DNA of 64,000 bases, taken from assembly GCA_024509875.1 (NCBI GenBank), contig JAMPIV010012164.1, forward strand, positions 558,001-622,000. The letters run 5' to 3'. The number at the start of each line of letters is the position of its first letter. The first letter of the stretch is position 1. This stretch comes from Oreohelix idahoensis. Lineage: Eukaryota > Mollusca > Gastropoda > Stylommatophora > Oreohelicidae. The notes under the pieces were generated by a model. It did no database searches. It was not told the DNA's origin and saw only the letters and a list, made by a program, of their open reading frames with translations. Positions 33,310 through 44,639 of the stretch are shown here, in pieces. Made by a program: the position numbers and the translations under genes.

Positions 33310-33640
33310 TGATGACGGTGTTGATGATGATGTAGATAATGATGATGGTGATGATGATGGTGGTGATAATGGTGATGTTGGTGATGTTGATGATGATGGT
33401 GGTGATGACAGTGATGGTGATGATCATTGTTGTGGTGATGGTGGTGATGATGATGATGTTGATGATGATGGTGGTAATGATGGTGATGATGTTGGTGATG
33501 AAGATGGTGATGATGTTGATGATGATGGTGGTGATGATGGTGGTGATGTTGATGATGGTAATGATGATGGTGATGATGATGAAGTTGGTGATGATGATGG
33601 TGGTGATGATGATGATGATGCTAATGATTATGTATCAAAG
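33310..33640. repeat. (GAT)n/(GGT)n trinucleotide tract
   Basis: About 330 bp of gatgatggtgatgatgatgg-type repeats. Low-complexity frames on both strands are artefacts. Confidence 0.95.
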
Positions 33641-33864
33641 GGCCAGATGTGATAATAAATAAACTTCTGGGGAAAGGAACCAGAAAACAAATATCTGGAG
33701 AAAAAGAAAGAACCAACAAGTATTAAAAAGGCATGGTTTTTTAATGGGACTCACAGGGAAAAGAAAAATGAGGAGGCAAAACAAAACCTGAAAAAAGTTA
33801 AGAAAAAATAAATAAATAAATAAAAAATAAGTTAAATGCAAAACATAAAAGACACATGACATAC

Positions 33865-34039
33865 CAAAGGGGCTCTTTCTAGAATTGCATTGATCACCTC
33901 CAAAATCCGTTGACACTGATCAGGCCTGGACACGGTTAGAGAGGTCAGCATATGCAAAACACTGTTGCCTTCATTGCTACGTACAGAAATGTCTGCACCA
34001 AACAGCATCAGACGCCGCACGCCGTCAATAAGCCCTTCT
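33865..34039 (-). CDS. Ankyrin exon D of the TRPV-like gene
   Basis: Minus-strand exon of 175 bp: one base plus 58 codons, ending at a codon boundary. The acceptor is ...ctgatttag and the donor is gtatgt. It encodes EGLIDGVRRLMLFGADISVR, then EGNSVLHMLTSL and QRILEVINAILERAPL. The stretch GADISVRSNEGNSVLH resembles the TRPV ankyrin 4-5 region, where a GNTVLHALV motif is followed by a long finger containing a conserved IL. The exon is single copy here. It lies between a (GAT)n tract and a SINE. Confidence 0.78.
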
Positions 34040-34139
34040 CTAAATCAGGAAAAAAATTTTGACAAAGTGATCAGCCATGTGCCAATACAATGGGCACGTA
34101 CAATCTCAAGGTATGTACTCGTACCTACAGAACATTCGA

Positions 34140-34445
34140 TTTGCAGGGTGGTTGGAGCATCGGCCTCTTGCAGCATTGGTCCTACCTCTACACCTCACGG
34201 TAGAAGAGGAACGACTAAGTAAGTAAGCATTGGTCCTGGGTTCAAAGTACTGTGGTGTCAAGCTTCAGTCTACCCAGCTGTAAATGGGTACCAGACTTTG
34301 CTCTTGAGCTAAGGCACTGCAAAGGCAGTGAGGAAGGGATCTGGTCACCCACATCTCTAGAAGCTCGACTAAGTATAGTGAAGTCTCTAACCCTTCACTC
34401 CCCTATGACAGCATCTGCTAAGAGACTACCTTTAGGTACCTATAA
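34140..34445 (+). mobile_element. tRNA-derived SINE-3, copy 2, with a LINE-C tail inserted
   Basis: The head has a B-box-like GGGTTCAAAGTAC and the body CCAGCTGTAAATGGGTACC. A 43-bp LINE-C tail interrupts it at 34184-34226. Confidence 0.75.
34184..34226 (+). mobile_element. Extremely short LINE-C insertion (43 bp)
   Basis: Only the last bases of LINE-C (ctctacacctcacggtagaa ... gactaagtaagtaa) are present, flanked by the 11-bp duplication GCATTGGTCCT at 34173-34183 and 34227-34237. Confidence 0.88.
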
Positions 34446-34620
34446 GAAGAACAGGAGGACACAGGAGAAGATGGATCAGTGGGTTGGTGGACACCTTAAA
34501 GAGGTTCTGGAGCACAGGGCTTCAACAAATACCATCCAAGCCCTTCTGGCCTCTGCCATCTGCTCATGATCATTCCATCACAACTTTATCTCCATTCAGA
34601 CCAAGGGAACAAACTCACAG

Positions 34621-34770
34621 ACCAGTGGTTTCCAAAGTGGGCAGTACCGCCCCCTGGACGCATTGGGAGGACACAAGGGGGCGATAAGGGAAAAATGAGT
34701 GACAGGGTGGCATTCAGTAATAAGAGGATGACTGAGGACTTGTCAAGCTAAATTCAACAATATTACTGAA
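34621..34770. mobile_element. hAT-like terminal fragment (uncertain)
   Basis: Begins CAGTGGTTTCCAAAGTGGGC followed by agtaccgccccc, a start found on many hAT elements. No matching far end was identified. Confidence 0.35.
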
Positions 34771-34799
34771 TATAACGCTTACATGTAAAAGAGTTTCTT

Positions 34800-35110
34800 C
34801 TTCTTCCTCGTTTTTCCTGAAAAGGACGTTGGTTGCGTTGTGTTCGTTTACAGCAAAGCTGCGGTATTTGCGGCTTTCGGCCGACACATCCAACTTTCAC
34901 AAGGCATTTTTTGGGGCCGGGTTTGCCTTCCCTCTTCGATCCCTACTCCTCAGCCAGACTGCAGTGATGCAGCCTGTTTCCAGGACCACCACATGGAGGT
35001 GGAGTAGGGTCTTGGTCAGCTCTGGTCGCTGACTCTGACGCAGGCAGTCAAGCTATGGGTCGCTTACTGCATTCCTCACTTTTGATGCGTCTTGGGTCCC
35101 AAAAGAGGTT
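34800..35110 (-). repeat. Dispersed repeat family S, copy 1
   Basis: The reverse complement matches 62712-63004 (gggacccaagacgcatcaaa; ctccatgtggtggtcctgga). Its minus-strand end is a (GAA)n-like tail, so it may be a SINE or LINE end. Confidence 0.6.
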
Positions 35111-35119
35111 TGATTATAG

Positions 35120-36212
35120 AGGGTAAATTAATATGAAACAAACATAAAGGTATGTTTTCAGGCACCCGTAAGAAACAAAGAAGTAGAACACTAGACAACA
35201 GAAAAACAACAGACATGAGTGGCTTACCCAGGATTTGAACACTGGACCTTCCGTGCGACAACCGCGCCTAGCTATGCAAGCGAATCACACTATCCTCCCT
35301 GCCATCTACGCATCACCAAAAAATGATGCTTTGACGACAGGTCAACAGTGCGAACCGAAAGACACAACACCGGAAGTCCACCATGGGCAGTAGGGCCTAT
35401 TAATGACGCAATCACTTCCGTTGTTTTCCTATCAGACAGCATAGGCCAGTCCACACAAGACAAAGAGACCGTAAGAAACAAAGAAGTAGAACACTAGACA
35501 ACAGAAAAACAACAGACATGAGTGGCGTACCCAGGATTTGAACACTGGACCTTCCGTGCGACAACTCCGCCTAGCTATACAAGCGAATCACACTATCCTC
35601 CCTACCATCTACGCATCACCAAAAAATGATGCTTTGATGACAGGTCAACAGTGCGAACCAAAAGACACAACACCGGAAGTCCACCATGGGCAGTACGGCC
35701 TATTAATGACGCAATCACTTCTGTTGTTTCCCTATCAGACAGCATAGGCCAGTCCACACAAGACAAAGAGACCTTAATACTGTGTCTAGTACATGATAGT
35801 AGACTTAGAACAGTAAGTACAGGACAGAGGGTAGGTTTTGGTATTGTATAAACATTTATAACATATAAGGAAGGGAAACCCAAGGCCTGTAAACGGTAAA
35901 TTAATATGAAACAAACATAAAGGTATGTTTTCAGGCACCTGTAAGAAACAAAGAAGTAGAACACTAGACAACAGAAAAACAACAGATATGAGTGGCTTAC
36001 CCAGGATTTGAACACTGGACCTTCCGTGCGACAACCCCGCCTAGCTATGCAAGTGAATCACACTATCCTCCCTGCCATCTACGCATCACCAAAAAATGAT
36101 GCTTTGACGACAGGTCAACAGTGCGAACCGAAAGACACAACACTGGAAGTCCACCATGGGCCTTAATGACGCAATCACTTCTAAGTCTACTAGACACAGT
36201 ATTAAGGTCTCT
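35120..36212 (-). mobile_element. tRNA-derived SINE-V, three copies in tandem
   Basis: Three related units (about 35120-35465, 35466-35795 and 35880-36195) each contain a minus-strand tRNA-like head with B box GTTCAAATCC. The block is bounded by TTTGATTATAGAGG near 35108 and TTTGATTATACAGG near 36212, a likely target duplication. Another copy is at 63590-64000. Frames on the minus strand within it are artefacts. Confidence 0.75.
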
Positions 36213-36322
36213 TTGATTATACAGGGCCCTGCCCTCAGCATTTAAAAGGAGAAGTAGCCTGAATAAACCCTAACCCTCAGCTACAACCTAACGCCATTTG
36301 TCCCAGTGTCTCATACATCCTA

Positions 36323-36568
36323 TAACAGAGATTCTCAAACTTGGGTACACGTACCAGTGAGTACGGGTAATATTTGGTAATTAACTGCACTATCTTATTC
36401 AAACATTATGTAGCAGTGTTAGCACACCACAAAAAACTGTAGATTTGTGAAACAACAACAACGAGATGTGGACGAGATATGAAAGATGAAAAAAAGAAGG
36501 GGCACTGGGAAAGTTCTCTGGGAACCAAGGGGGCGGTGACCCCAAAAAGCTTGGGAAACACTGTTATA
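36323..36568. mobile_element. Short inverted-repeat element (MITE)
   Basis: Ends CTATAACAGAGATTCTCAAA and, inverted, CTATAACAGTGTTTCCCAAG. About 245 bp and non-coding. The TA at the tips may be a TA target duplication of the Tc1/mariner type, but the inner part looks hAT-like; class unresolved. Confidence 0.55.
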
Positions 36569-36764
36569 GACAATGAAATAAAAAGGGGGACAACACACTG
36601 ATCATTTTTCACCTACAGAGATGTTTTACAACTTCATTTTCCTGCTTTCATAACCTATAAGACTGAATTTGATGTAAAATTAAAACACTAAACTTTTAGC
36701 CTGAAAGAAACAAAACAGCAAAAACATTTGGTAAAAATAACATTTTAAACAGTGTTCTAAAGCC

Positions 36765-36905
36765 TTATTTGAAGTTGTGCAACATGGGGCTGTCAACCTC
36801 AGACCATAAAATAAATTGCTACAGAGACTATACCTGCAACAGCATGTGAATACTTTGGTACAAGCTTCCTTTAGCAGGAGCAGCTGCAGGAGTGCTTCCA
36901 TATTC
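36765..36905. repeat. Dispersed repeat family T, copy 4
   Basis: Matches 3775-3905 (gttgtgcaac; gctacagag; acagcatgtgaat; gctgcagg). Confidence 0.5.
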
Positions 36906-36935
36906 TTCAGGGTGATTAAAAGGGCATTTCTATTT

Positions 36936-37629
36936 TTAACACATTAACTACTGAATTGAAAAACACACTGTGGCCGAATTAAGTTTTTTTCCCATTTTCA
37001 TCCTGTAGGTGTTTGCACAAAGTAAGCTGTAGTTTTTGTAATTGTTTACAGATTTTTATGAATTACACGTCATTTTAAAGATAAATGAATGTACTATTAC
37101 AATAAACACCATTTGTAACTCTAATAGAGGTTGTTGCTATTTAACGGCCCTCCGATGGCCGAGGACTTGCAATATTTTCACAATTATAACTGCTTGCGCC
37201 CCATCTCTATCAAAATCACAATTTCAATCAATGTGCACACCGTTTTCACTCTTGTCCTCGTTGCTAGATCTATCAGTCAATTGTTGTAACACGTTTCTAT
37301 CCTATTCAGCCATTAGACGAGATGTACACGCATTTTTTGTAGTCATATCAATAGTTGCCATGGTAAACAGTTTTACACGATTTGGTAACTAACCCAAAAC
37401 GCTGAAAAATATGAACATAATATCAATTTTCCAGTGCTCTACAACATCCATGCTTTGGGAATTTGTTTTCCGGTGGCAACTTAAAATCTCGAACCAGATC
37501 AGAAAGTGCTTCAGTACATTTTTCATTCGTTTTATTACTAAAATTAGATTGGAGCTCTAAGCGGCTTGCGGTCCAAATGTGATTATTTTGTGAGCCGCTG
37601 ACAGCGGCTTGCGGTAGTTAATGTGTTAA
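36936..37629. mobile_element. TTAA-flanked MITE M2
   Basis: 694 bp with perfect 16-bp inverted ends TTAACACATTAACTAC and GTAGTTAATGTGTTAA. Only one copy here. No coding capacity I recognise; the open frame at 37042-37392 has no visible domain. Confidence 0.85.
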
Positions 37630-37689
37630 ATTTGTATATCCTCATTTGTTTCCATTGGATATACATGACATAAATGTCAAAAACAGGTT

Positions 37690-37800
37690 TGTGAAGTCGG
37701 CCAAAAAATTGTCCGACTTCGACAATTTTAGAAGTCCAACTCCGGAAATTTTAGAAGACCAACTCCGGAAATTTTAGAAGTCTGACTCCGACTTCAGTTT
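37690..37800. repeat. Short tandem array (aattttagaagtccaactccgg)
   Basis: About four units related to the gactccacaactccgactcc array that follows at 38310. Probably the same low-complexity family. Confidence 0.6.
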
Positions 37801-37929
37801 TTTCAACTAGTGATATGGCATAAAATTATGCACTTATATGGAATTACATCTATAAGTATGGTATGTGTATGAATAAATGAATACGTGGCTTTCGTAGACT
37901 ACATTTTAAACTATTCATTCATTCTTTCA

Positions 37930-38230
37930 TACAGTAAAACAAAATAACAAATCATCCACACCTGCCCACAAATGACTGCTTTGCCAAACACCATGAGGCA
38001 AAATAGTTTTATTTTAACAATGATGGGAAAATTGACAGTGTATAGTTTATTTTCATTTCTAGTGTGCTTTTTCTAAATGTGCCAACTAATTTCCAATTGT
38101 GATATAAACTTTATTTATGATCAGAAGCAACCGAAATTTTCCTACATTATGTAAAAATGGATGTACTTTAACATGAAAGTGGATTTAGGGGTTCTACTAC
38201 TTTAAAATGTTATTCCACACTTTTTAAGCA
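37930..38230 (+). mobile_element. piggyBac 3'-end fragment, opposite strand
   Basis: Plus-strand sequence encodes NDCFAKHHEAK and a stop, then a 3' region matching the reverse complement of 41180-41400 in the piggyBac element (NDCFAKYHEAK end). A second, older copy of the same family. Confidence 0.7.
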
Positions 38231-38309
38231 TCCCCTCCCTTGCATTGATCAAACGTGGATCTGCCTTGACTTAAGTCTCATAACATTCGAATTCGGGACA
38301 TTTTTTAGC

Positions 38310-38676
38310 GACCCCGATTCCACTATAAAATGACTGACTCCACAACTCTGACTCCACTAGAAAATGATAACTCCACAAAAACATGACAGACTCCACAACT
38401 CCGACTCCACTAAAAAATTACCTACTCCACAACTCCTACACCACTAAAAAATGGCTGACTCCACAACTCCAACAAAAAATTACCTACTCCACAACTCCAA
38501 TTCCACTAAAAAATGACAGACTCCACGACTCTGACTCCATTAAAAAATTACCAAATCCATAACTCCGACTACACTAAAAAATTACCAACTCTACAATTCT
38601 GACTCCACACAGAAAATGATTGACTCCATGACTCTGACTCCACTAAAAAATGACAGACTCTACAACTCCAACTCCT
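38310..38676. repeat. ~36-bp minisatellite, left part
   Basis: Units like gactccacaactccgactcc then actaaaaaatgacc. The array resumes at 43558-43712 on the other side of the piggyBac element, which inserted at a TTAA. Confidence 0.85.
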
Positions 38677-38739
38677 TTAACTCTTAGTATACGAGCTCAA
38701 AAACCACGTTTTTATGAGCTAATTTCAGAGAGTACATTT

Positions 38740-41400
38740 TTAGACATGACTACATTTACAGATTTTGCATTAAAAAATTTATTTATAAAGATAACATAAA
38801 GTGTTATATATCAAAATGTGAAGAAATGAAACTCCTATATCACGCACTTAACTAAATTGTTCAGTTGTTTTAAACATGCATTCACCATATACAGTAATGA
38901 GTGCAGAAAATTTTTAAACTTTTAAAAATTTAAAATCAAATTGTACTTATCACTATGTGTAATTAATTCTGGTAAACTTCAACTCCTAAAACTACTTTTA
39001 TTTTAAACTACAGCCATTTTCACATAATGTAGGAAAGTTGCAGTCGTTTCTGAGCACAAATAAAGTTTTTATAACAATTTGAAATTTTGTGGTATATTTA
39101 GAAAAAGCGCACAAATATTTTAATTCTAAATTTACAGACATGACTACCATTACTGATTTTGCATTAACTCTTTGACTCCAGACCAACGCTCTGAGCGTTG
39201 CAAAATTCAACGCGCCGTGCCAGAGCAACGCTCACAGCGTGATTTTTAGTTTATCACGAATAAACCCTAAAAATCGTCCGTTTTATGCAGTTCATATATT
39301 AAAACTCGTAGAATGACTTCCGCTACTATCTAAACAACTAATTTGACTGTAGTTAATCAGCACGTGTGCATGTTTTGATGTTATTATCACAATTTTTGTG
39401 AAAATTTGCGTGTTTGCGTTTTTCGTTGTTATTGCTAGAGAAATGTGTCACGCTTTATATTTACATTTCCTAAGTCTCCTAAACAAATAATTGTGTCAAA
39501 CTACTTTGAAACATTGCTGACATTGATGATGATTGTTTGGTAGTCACAGTTTGTTGTCAAAATACGGAATCTGTGCAGAAAAGCTAGACACACTAGGTTT
39601 AGTTGATAAGTGGGCGTAGTCGTATTCTGGCCGATCAAAAAGCTACAAAACTAGACCTACCGTAACATCTAATCACTAGTTCTTGGTAGAAGATGAAGCT
39701 AGGGATACAATTAAAACATTAAACAAGAGTAAAAAAGTTTTTATATGACGTTATTCTTCTTTATTTGTTTGAAAATTACGTAATGCACGATTGCATAATT
39801 TATATTTTTCTTACAAAGGACCACGGACAAACTGGTGTGAATAACACTAAATGTACTAATTGTGGCCATAAGCATGTATTTTTTTTACTTGTATATGGAT
39901 TAACTTGATGTTTGAAGACTAAAAAGAAAGTTTTATTGTCTACAACAGTAATTTGTCTTTGGTAAGATCGTATTCTACAGTCAACTTTTTAGGATTTTTC
40001 AATTTTACATGCAAAATGTTTTAAGTATACTGAACATACTTGTGTTAATACTACCAAAGACATTATATATTTGAATTCTCTATCAATTTCCCTACACTTT
40101 GGTATATAATAAGTACATGTTCAAAGGAAAATTCACAAACAAATTTAGACTGAAAGATGAACACTTCGCTCTATAAAATTCTGCCCAAAAAAAAAGTCTG
40201 GCACAGCGTGCAAAATAACTCTGGACTGAATGAGTTAAATACTTTACTTATAATGATAACATCAAGTGTTATATATCAAAATGTAGAGAAATGAAACTTC
40301 TTTGACATGCACCTAACTGAATGGTTCAGTGGTTTTAAACATGCATGCAACATATAGATTAAGGAATGAAAAAAACTTTTTAATTTAAAAAAATGAAAAA
40401 CAATTTGTACTTATCACTGTGTGTAATTAATCCTGGTAAACTTACACCCATAAAACTACTTTTATTTTAAACTACAGCCATTTTCACATAATGTAGGAAA
40501 GTTGCAGTTGTTTCTGAGCACAAAAAAAGTTTTTATAACAATTTGAAATTGTTTGGTAATTTAGACAAAGCGCACAAATATTTTAATCCTATATTAACAG
40601 ACATGACTACCAGTACTGATTTTGCATTAAATACTTTATTTATAATGATAACATCAAGTGTTATATATCAGAATGTAGAGAAATGAAACTCCTTTGACAT
40701 GCACCTAACTGATCGGTTCAGTAGATTATATATAGATTAATGAATGAAAAAAAACTTTTTAATGTAAAAAAATGAAAAACAATTTGTACTTATCACTATG
40801 TGTAATTAATTCTGGTAAACTTCAATCCATAAAACTACTTTTATTTTAAACTACAGCCATTTTCACATAATGTAGTAAAGTTGCAGTTGTTTCTGAGCAC
40901 AAATAAAGTTTTTATAACAATCTGAACTTTTTTGGTATATTCAGACACAGCGCAAAAATATTTTAGCCTATATTTAGACATGACTACCGTTACTGAATTT
41001 GCATTAAATAATTTATTTATAATGATAACATAAAATGTTATGTATTACAATGTGGAGAAAAGAAAGCCTTTTGACATGCACCTAACTGAAATGTTGAATG
41101 ATTTTAAACATGCAACATGCCTATACAGTACAGAGTGCAGGAAAGTTTAAATATTAAAAAATTTGAAAAAGAGTTGTACTTACCCACAAAAATAATCCAA
41201 TTTGAAGCCAGAAACTCCTAAAACTACTTCCATTTGAAAGTACACTTACACAATGTAGAAAAGTTTCAGCTGCTCCTCCTTTTTATAAATACTATTTTTA
41301 TTACAATTGAAAATTTGTTGGCACATTTTGAAGATGCACTCCAAATCTGAAAGTTTACTATATACAATGTAAATTTTCCCTTCATTCTTAAAATTAAACT
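38740..41400. repeat. Subterminal ~390-bp tandem repeats of the piggyBac element
   Basis: Units start near 38743, 39137, 40602 and 40977 with gacatgactaccattactga then ttttgcattaaa, and include ctacagccattttcacataa. A related diverged unit overlaps 41180-41400, the transposase 3' end, so the array looks like multiplied 3' flank. Confidence 0.85.
39164..40238. mobile_element. TTAA-flanked element M1, copy 3, nested in piggyBac
   Basis: 1075 bp inserted at the TTAA of the ttttgcattaaata motif of subterminal unit 2. Units 3 and 4 show the empty site. More diverged than copies 1 and 2. In this copy a plus-strand frame near 39860 reads KCTNCGHKHVFF, a CxxC-H-H pattern like the cysteine-rich end of piggyBac transposases; in the other copies the cysteines are lost. 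Confidence 0.9.
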
Positions 41401-43278
41401 ACTTTGCCTCATGGTATTTGGCAAAGCAGTCATTTGGGTGAAGGTGTGGATGATCTGTGCACCCATCACAATAAAAATATGTTCTCACTCTAACTTGAGG
41501 GGTGCTACAAATGACGCACCTGCGCAGAAATGTAGATTTTTTTACAATGTGTCTGGTTCCACACAGACAGTTCAACGGACTGTTGTGTTGATTTGCATGA
41601 GGTACTCTGTGTGGGATATTCTGGATAATATCAGAAGCAATACGACTAAGTTCTGTAATTAACTCATTCTAGAACTGCAGTAGGGTCAGCTTCTTTGAAT
41701 TATCTGATCTGCTAAGTGCAAACAACACAAAAGCATTCAACTGGGAAACTTCAAAAATCCAAAAGAATATTTTCTTCCACCACTTTCTGGTTCTTCTGTT
41801 GAATGTTCCATAGGTTGTTACACACTGGTCAATCTTGTCACATCCATTCATTCGTTGGTTGTAGTCATCAATCATAGCGGGTTTGTGCTTTCTTTCGCCG
41901 AAACGATTTGTGATTTCTTTGGTTTCCACAGTTGCAGAACTTGACACTAGAATGCATGACTTTTTTGCCTTTTTATCTCTAAACATTACACAAAGAAATT
42001 TACTTTCTAGATCGAGAAACCATTTCATCTGGAGATGCATCAGTTGTGTAGTCTTCAACGCCTTTGGAAAATTTTTACGATTTATATTTACAGTTCCAGT
42101 AAAATACTGATTGTTGTCGGTAAGATATTGCAGCAATGCAAAACTTGTATAGTAACGATCTACATAAATATGATGGCCTTTTCCACAAGGTTTTAGCAGT
42201 GTATCAAAGACTTTGATGGCTTATTGGCTCTTTACATCTAGCTCAGGACTGTATGATGTATTGGCACCGAAGTAAATCAATAAATTGACAATGTAACCAG
42301 TACTACTGTCACAAAGGCCGAAGGTCTTGACATGATATTTCTTAGGCTTTGAGGCATTGAACATTTTATGTGCCCACCTGCCTTTCAACCCTATCACCAT
42401 TTCATCTAAAGACAGCTCTTTGTAGGGATAAAATGCCTCCTGAAATCGTGTTAGGAGTTTCTGCAGAAACGGCTCGATTTTTGCTTTTCCCTGCGCGTCA
42501 ACATCACTTACATGGAACATTGTGTGATACAATGCTTGAAACCTGTCCCTTGTAAATATCTGCCTGAACCAAGGAGTCTGTATATAAGGCTCCTGAGACC
42601 AGTAATCACTCATTTTTGGTTTTTTGACAATGCCCATGGCTATGATAACAGAAAAAAAAACTGTAAAGTTCATGAAGTGTTATTGGATGCCAGTTGCGAT
42701 AAACAGACCCAGTGCTCGCTGTTGCTGCTTTTGACTGACAGAGGTGATCAGCATAATCATTGACAGACACAACAAGTTGTTCCAATATTTCCTCTGTAAA
42801 AAGGGCTTTGAGGCAAAAAAGTGCTGGTGAGTCTTTCGGGGACAATATCTGGATTCACACCAGGAGTCCTACCCTGAGGTGGAACAAAGCGAAATGCATT
42901 CTGAGTTGAACCCTTATCAACTTCATTCCATTCAACCTCCTGTTCAGTAATGTTGTTCTGAAGCTCTGCATTAGGCCTACCAGATTCAGTGATTACCGAT
43001 CTCAGCTGTGATCTAGATCTATCTTCTCTTTCGTTTTTATGGCATTTACCTTTCCTTTTTAGCAATCCCCTACCAGTTCTATAACTAGGTCCAACCAAGG
43101 GACACGCCCCCTTGTCCTCATAATCTGCTAATGTTTCGCTAAATTCAGCGTCATCTGAACTATCAGTAGGCTGGCTACTCGAAGATTCATCGCTGTCATT
43201 ATCAATCCATGATTTAATAAGCTGTGATGCGTGTTCAGCTGATAATCTTTTCGAACGACCATTTGAACACGAAGCCAT
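41399..43278 (-). pseudogene. piggyBac transposase (DDE), two frameshifts and two stops
   Basis: Starts MASCSNGRSKRLSAEHASQL (43278) with an acidic N-terminal region. The catalytic core is in 42221-42673 and 41669-42220: SLDEMVIGLKGRW (first Asp), YVDRYYTSF (second Asp) and NGCDKIDQ (third Asp region). The C-terminal cysteine-rich finger is at 41399-41560 (CVICSTP...FYCDGCTDHPHLHPNDC). Breaks: a frameshift near 42838, a frameshift in the T/A run near 42655, in-frame TAA at 42221-42223, and in-frame TAG near 41666. All catalytic residues are still visible, so the decay is recent. The frame breaks could in part be sequencing errors in homopolymers. Confidence 0.88.
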
Positions 43279-43557
43279 TCTCAGACAGAAAAAAAAAATT
43301 TTTTTGGGAGTAATGAACCGTACTAAATGTAATCAAAATTGATCAATATTTAACACGATTTTCAGTTTTCAAACACGATGTGCTCCGGAAATGGCATTAG
43401 AACTCTTTTTGGGAAGAAAAGTATGTAAATAATGTTAAATCTTTGACTATTGACACGGAAACAGTCTAAACTGACTACGGCCGCTCTAGAAGGCCAGCCG
43501 TAAAATGGCGAAAGTCCATCGGCCTCCTGAGAAGGCCAGCCGGATACTAAGAGTTAA

Positions 43558-43712
43558 CAAATGACCGGTCCACAACTCTGACTCCACTAAAAAAATTACC
43601 AAATCCACAACTCCGACTACACTAAAAAATGACCGACTCCATGACTCTGACTACACTAAAAAATTACTGAATCCACAACGCTGACTCCACTAAAAATGAC
43701 TGACTCCACAGC
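43558..43712. repeat. ~36-bp minisatellite, right part
   Basis: Continuation of the 38310-38676 array (cacaactctgactccactaa). Confidence 0.85.
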
Positions 43713-44490
43713 CCTGGTCAAAACAATGAGCAATAATCGCCATTTGACTAGTAAGTTTTATTTTTTTTACTTTATGTCAAGAAACAAAATAAAATTAAAT
43801 CAAATCAAAAATGGCAGTTACACTAACGTAACAAGAAACAGCACAAATTACTGCCCGCAATGAAATCATGTGCTGAACAAATTTTCTACTGAGCTGTAAT
43901 GTTAATGTTGACAAAGCATTTTATATAATAACATTGCACTGAACTCTCTTCATTTTGAAGTGTGTTTCACATAAATTAGTTGGATAGGACTGAAGAAATA
44001 ACCATTTACAAATAGGAAGTGGTTTTTCAGTTACCCTGTAGATATGACTGAAAAGGAAATGATATAAGACACTATCTACCTAACAGAAAGTAAAAATACA
44101 AACTATAAACAACAATTATGCAAAGTGTCACATAAAGTTGTTTTTTTTTGTTTTTGTTTTTTTTAACATACAAGCAAAATTGATAATTTTAATTTGCCCT
44201 GTTTACAATGATTTGACAGATGTGATGTCACTTTCCCGCCTCGGCAGTTAGTCGTATTATTTGGAATTGAAAACAATATATATCCTAATTATAACCCATC
44301 AGCGGTTGAATGGGATATTTTTCATCATTAAATAAACCAAAAAAAAAACTGCAGACATCAGAAGTGAAACTTTACACTTACTTCTGTTGATAGTAACAAA
44401 AACAAAAATCAGTAATACATTTTTTTAAAATGTAGGAATGTGTTACAAGATGAACTACAAAACAAAGATGCAGAGAACCTGATAACCAAC
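43713..44490. other. Intron between ankyrin exon C and the piggyBac region, nothing assigned
   Basis: AT-rich, no repeat partner and no frame of interest. Confidence 0.4.
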
Positions 44491-44607
44491 CTTGAGGCCA
44501 AGAACAAGCAAGTCTCACCGATCATGTTCTTTTGATTGACATCACAGTCTCTCTTCATGGCATCGAAAATGTCCAGCATTGTTTCTAAAACTTCTGGCTC
44601 CCCTGGC
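44491..44607 (-). CDS. Ankyrin exon C of the TRPV-like gene
   Basis: Minus-strand exon of 117 bp: one base, 38 codons, two bases. The acceptor is ...tttgattcacag. The peptide runs PGEPEVLETMLDIFDAMKRD and then NMIGETCLFLAS, an ankyrin helix. The donor I chose (gttggt, 44489-44490) is weak, but only this end keeps the ankyrin helix and the phase needed by the exon at 34039, giving LASREGLIDGV across the junction. An earlier donor, ggtgag at about 44519, looks better as sequence but would cut the helix; it could be an alternative site. Confidence 0.72.
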
Positions 44608-44639
44608 CTGTGAATCAAATATACAACATAGTTATAACA

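Larger units (their letters stand above)
38677..43557 (-). mobile_element. piggyBac transposon, 4.88 kb, degenerate
   Basis: TTAA at both ends (38677-38680, 43554-43557) with inverted ends TTAACTCTTAGTATACGAGC and TTAACTCTTAGTATCCGGCT. It carries a piggyBac transposase pseudogene on the minus strand, four to five tandem subterminal repeats and a nested M1 element. It splits a minisatellite. Confidence 0.92.

Noticed and set aside
42606..42845. piggyBac pieces as separate genes
   Set aside because: The frames follow each other with conserved domain order; they are parts of one broken transposase.
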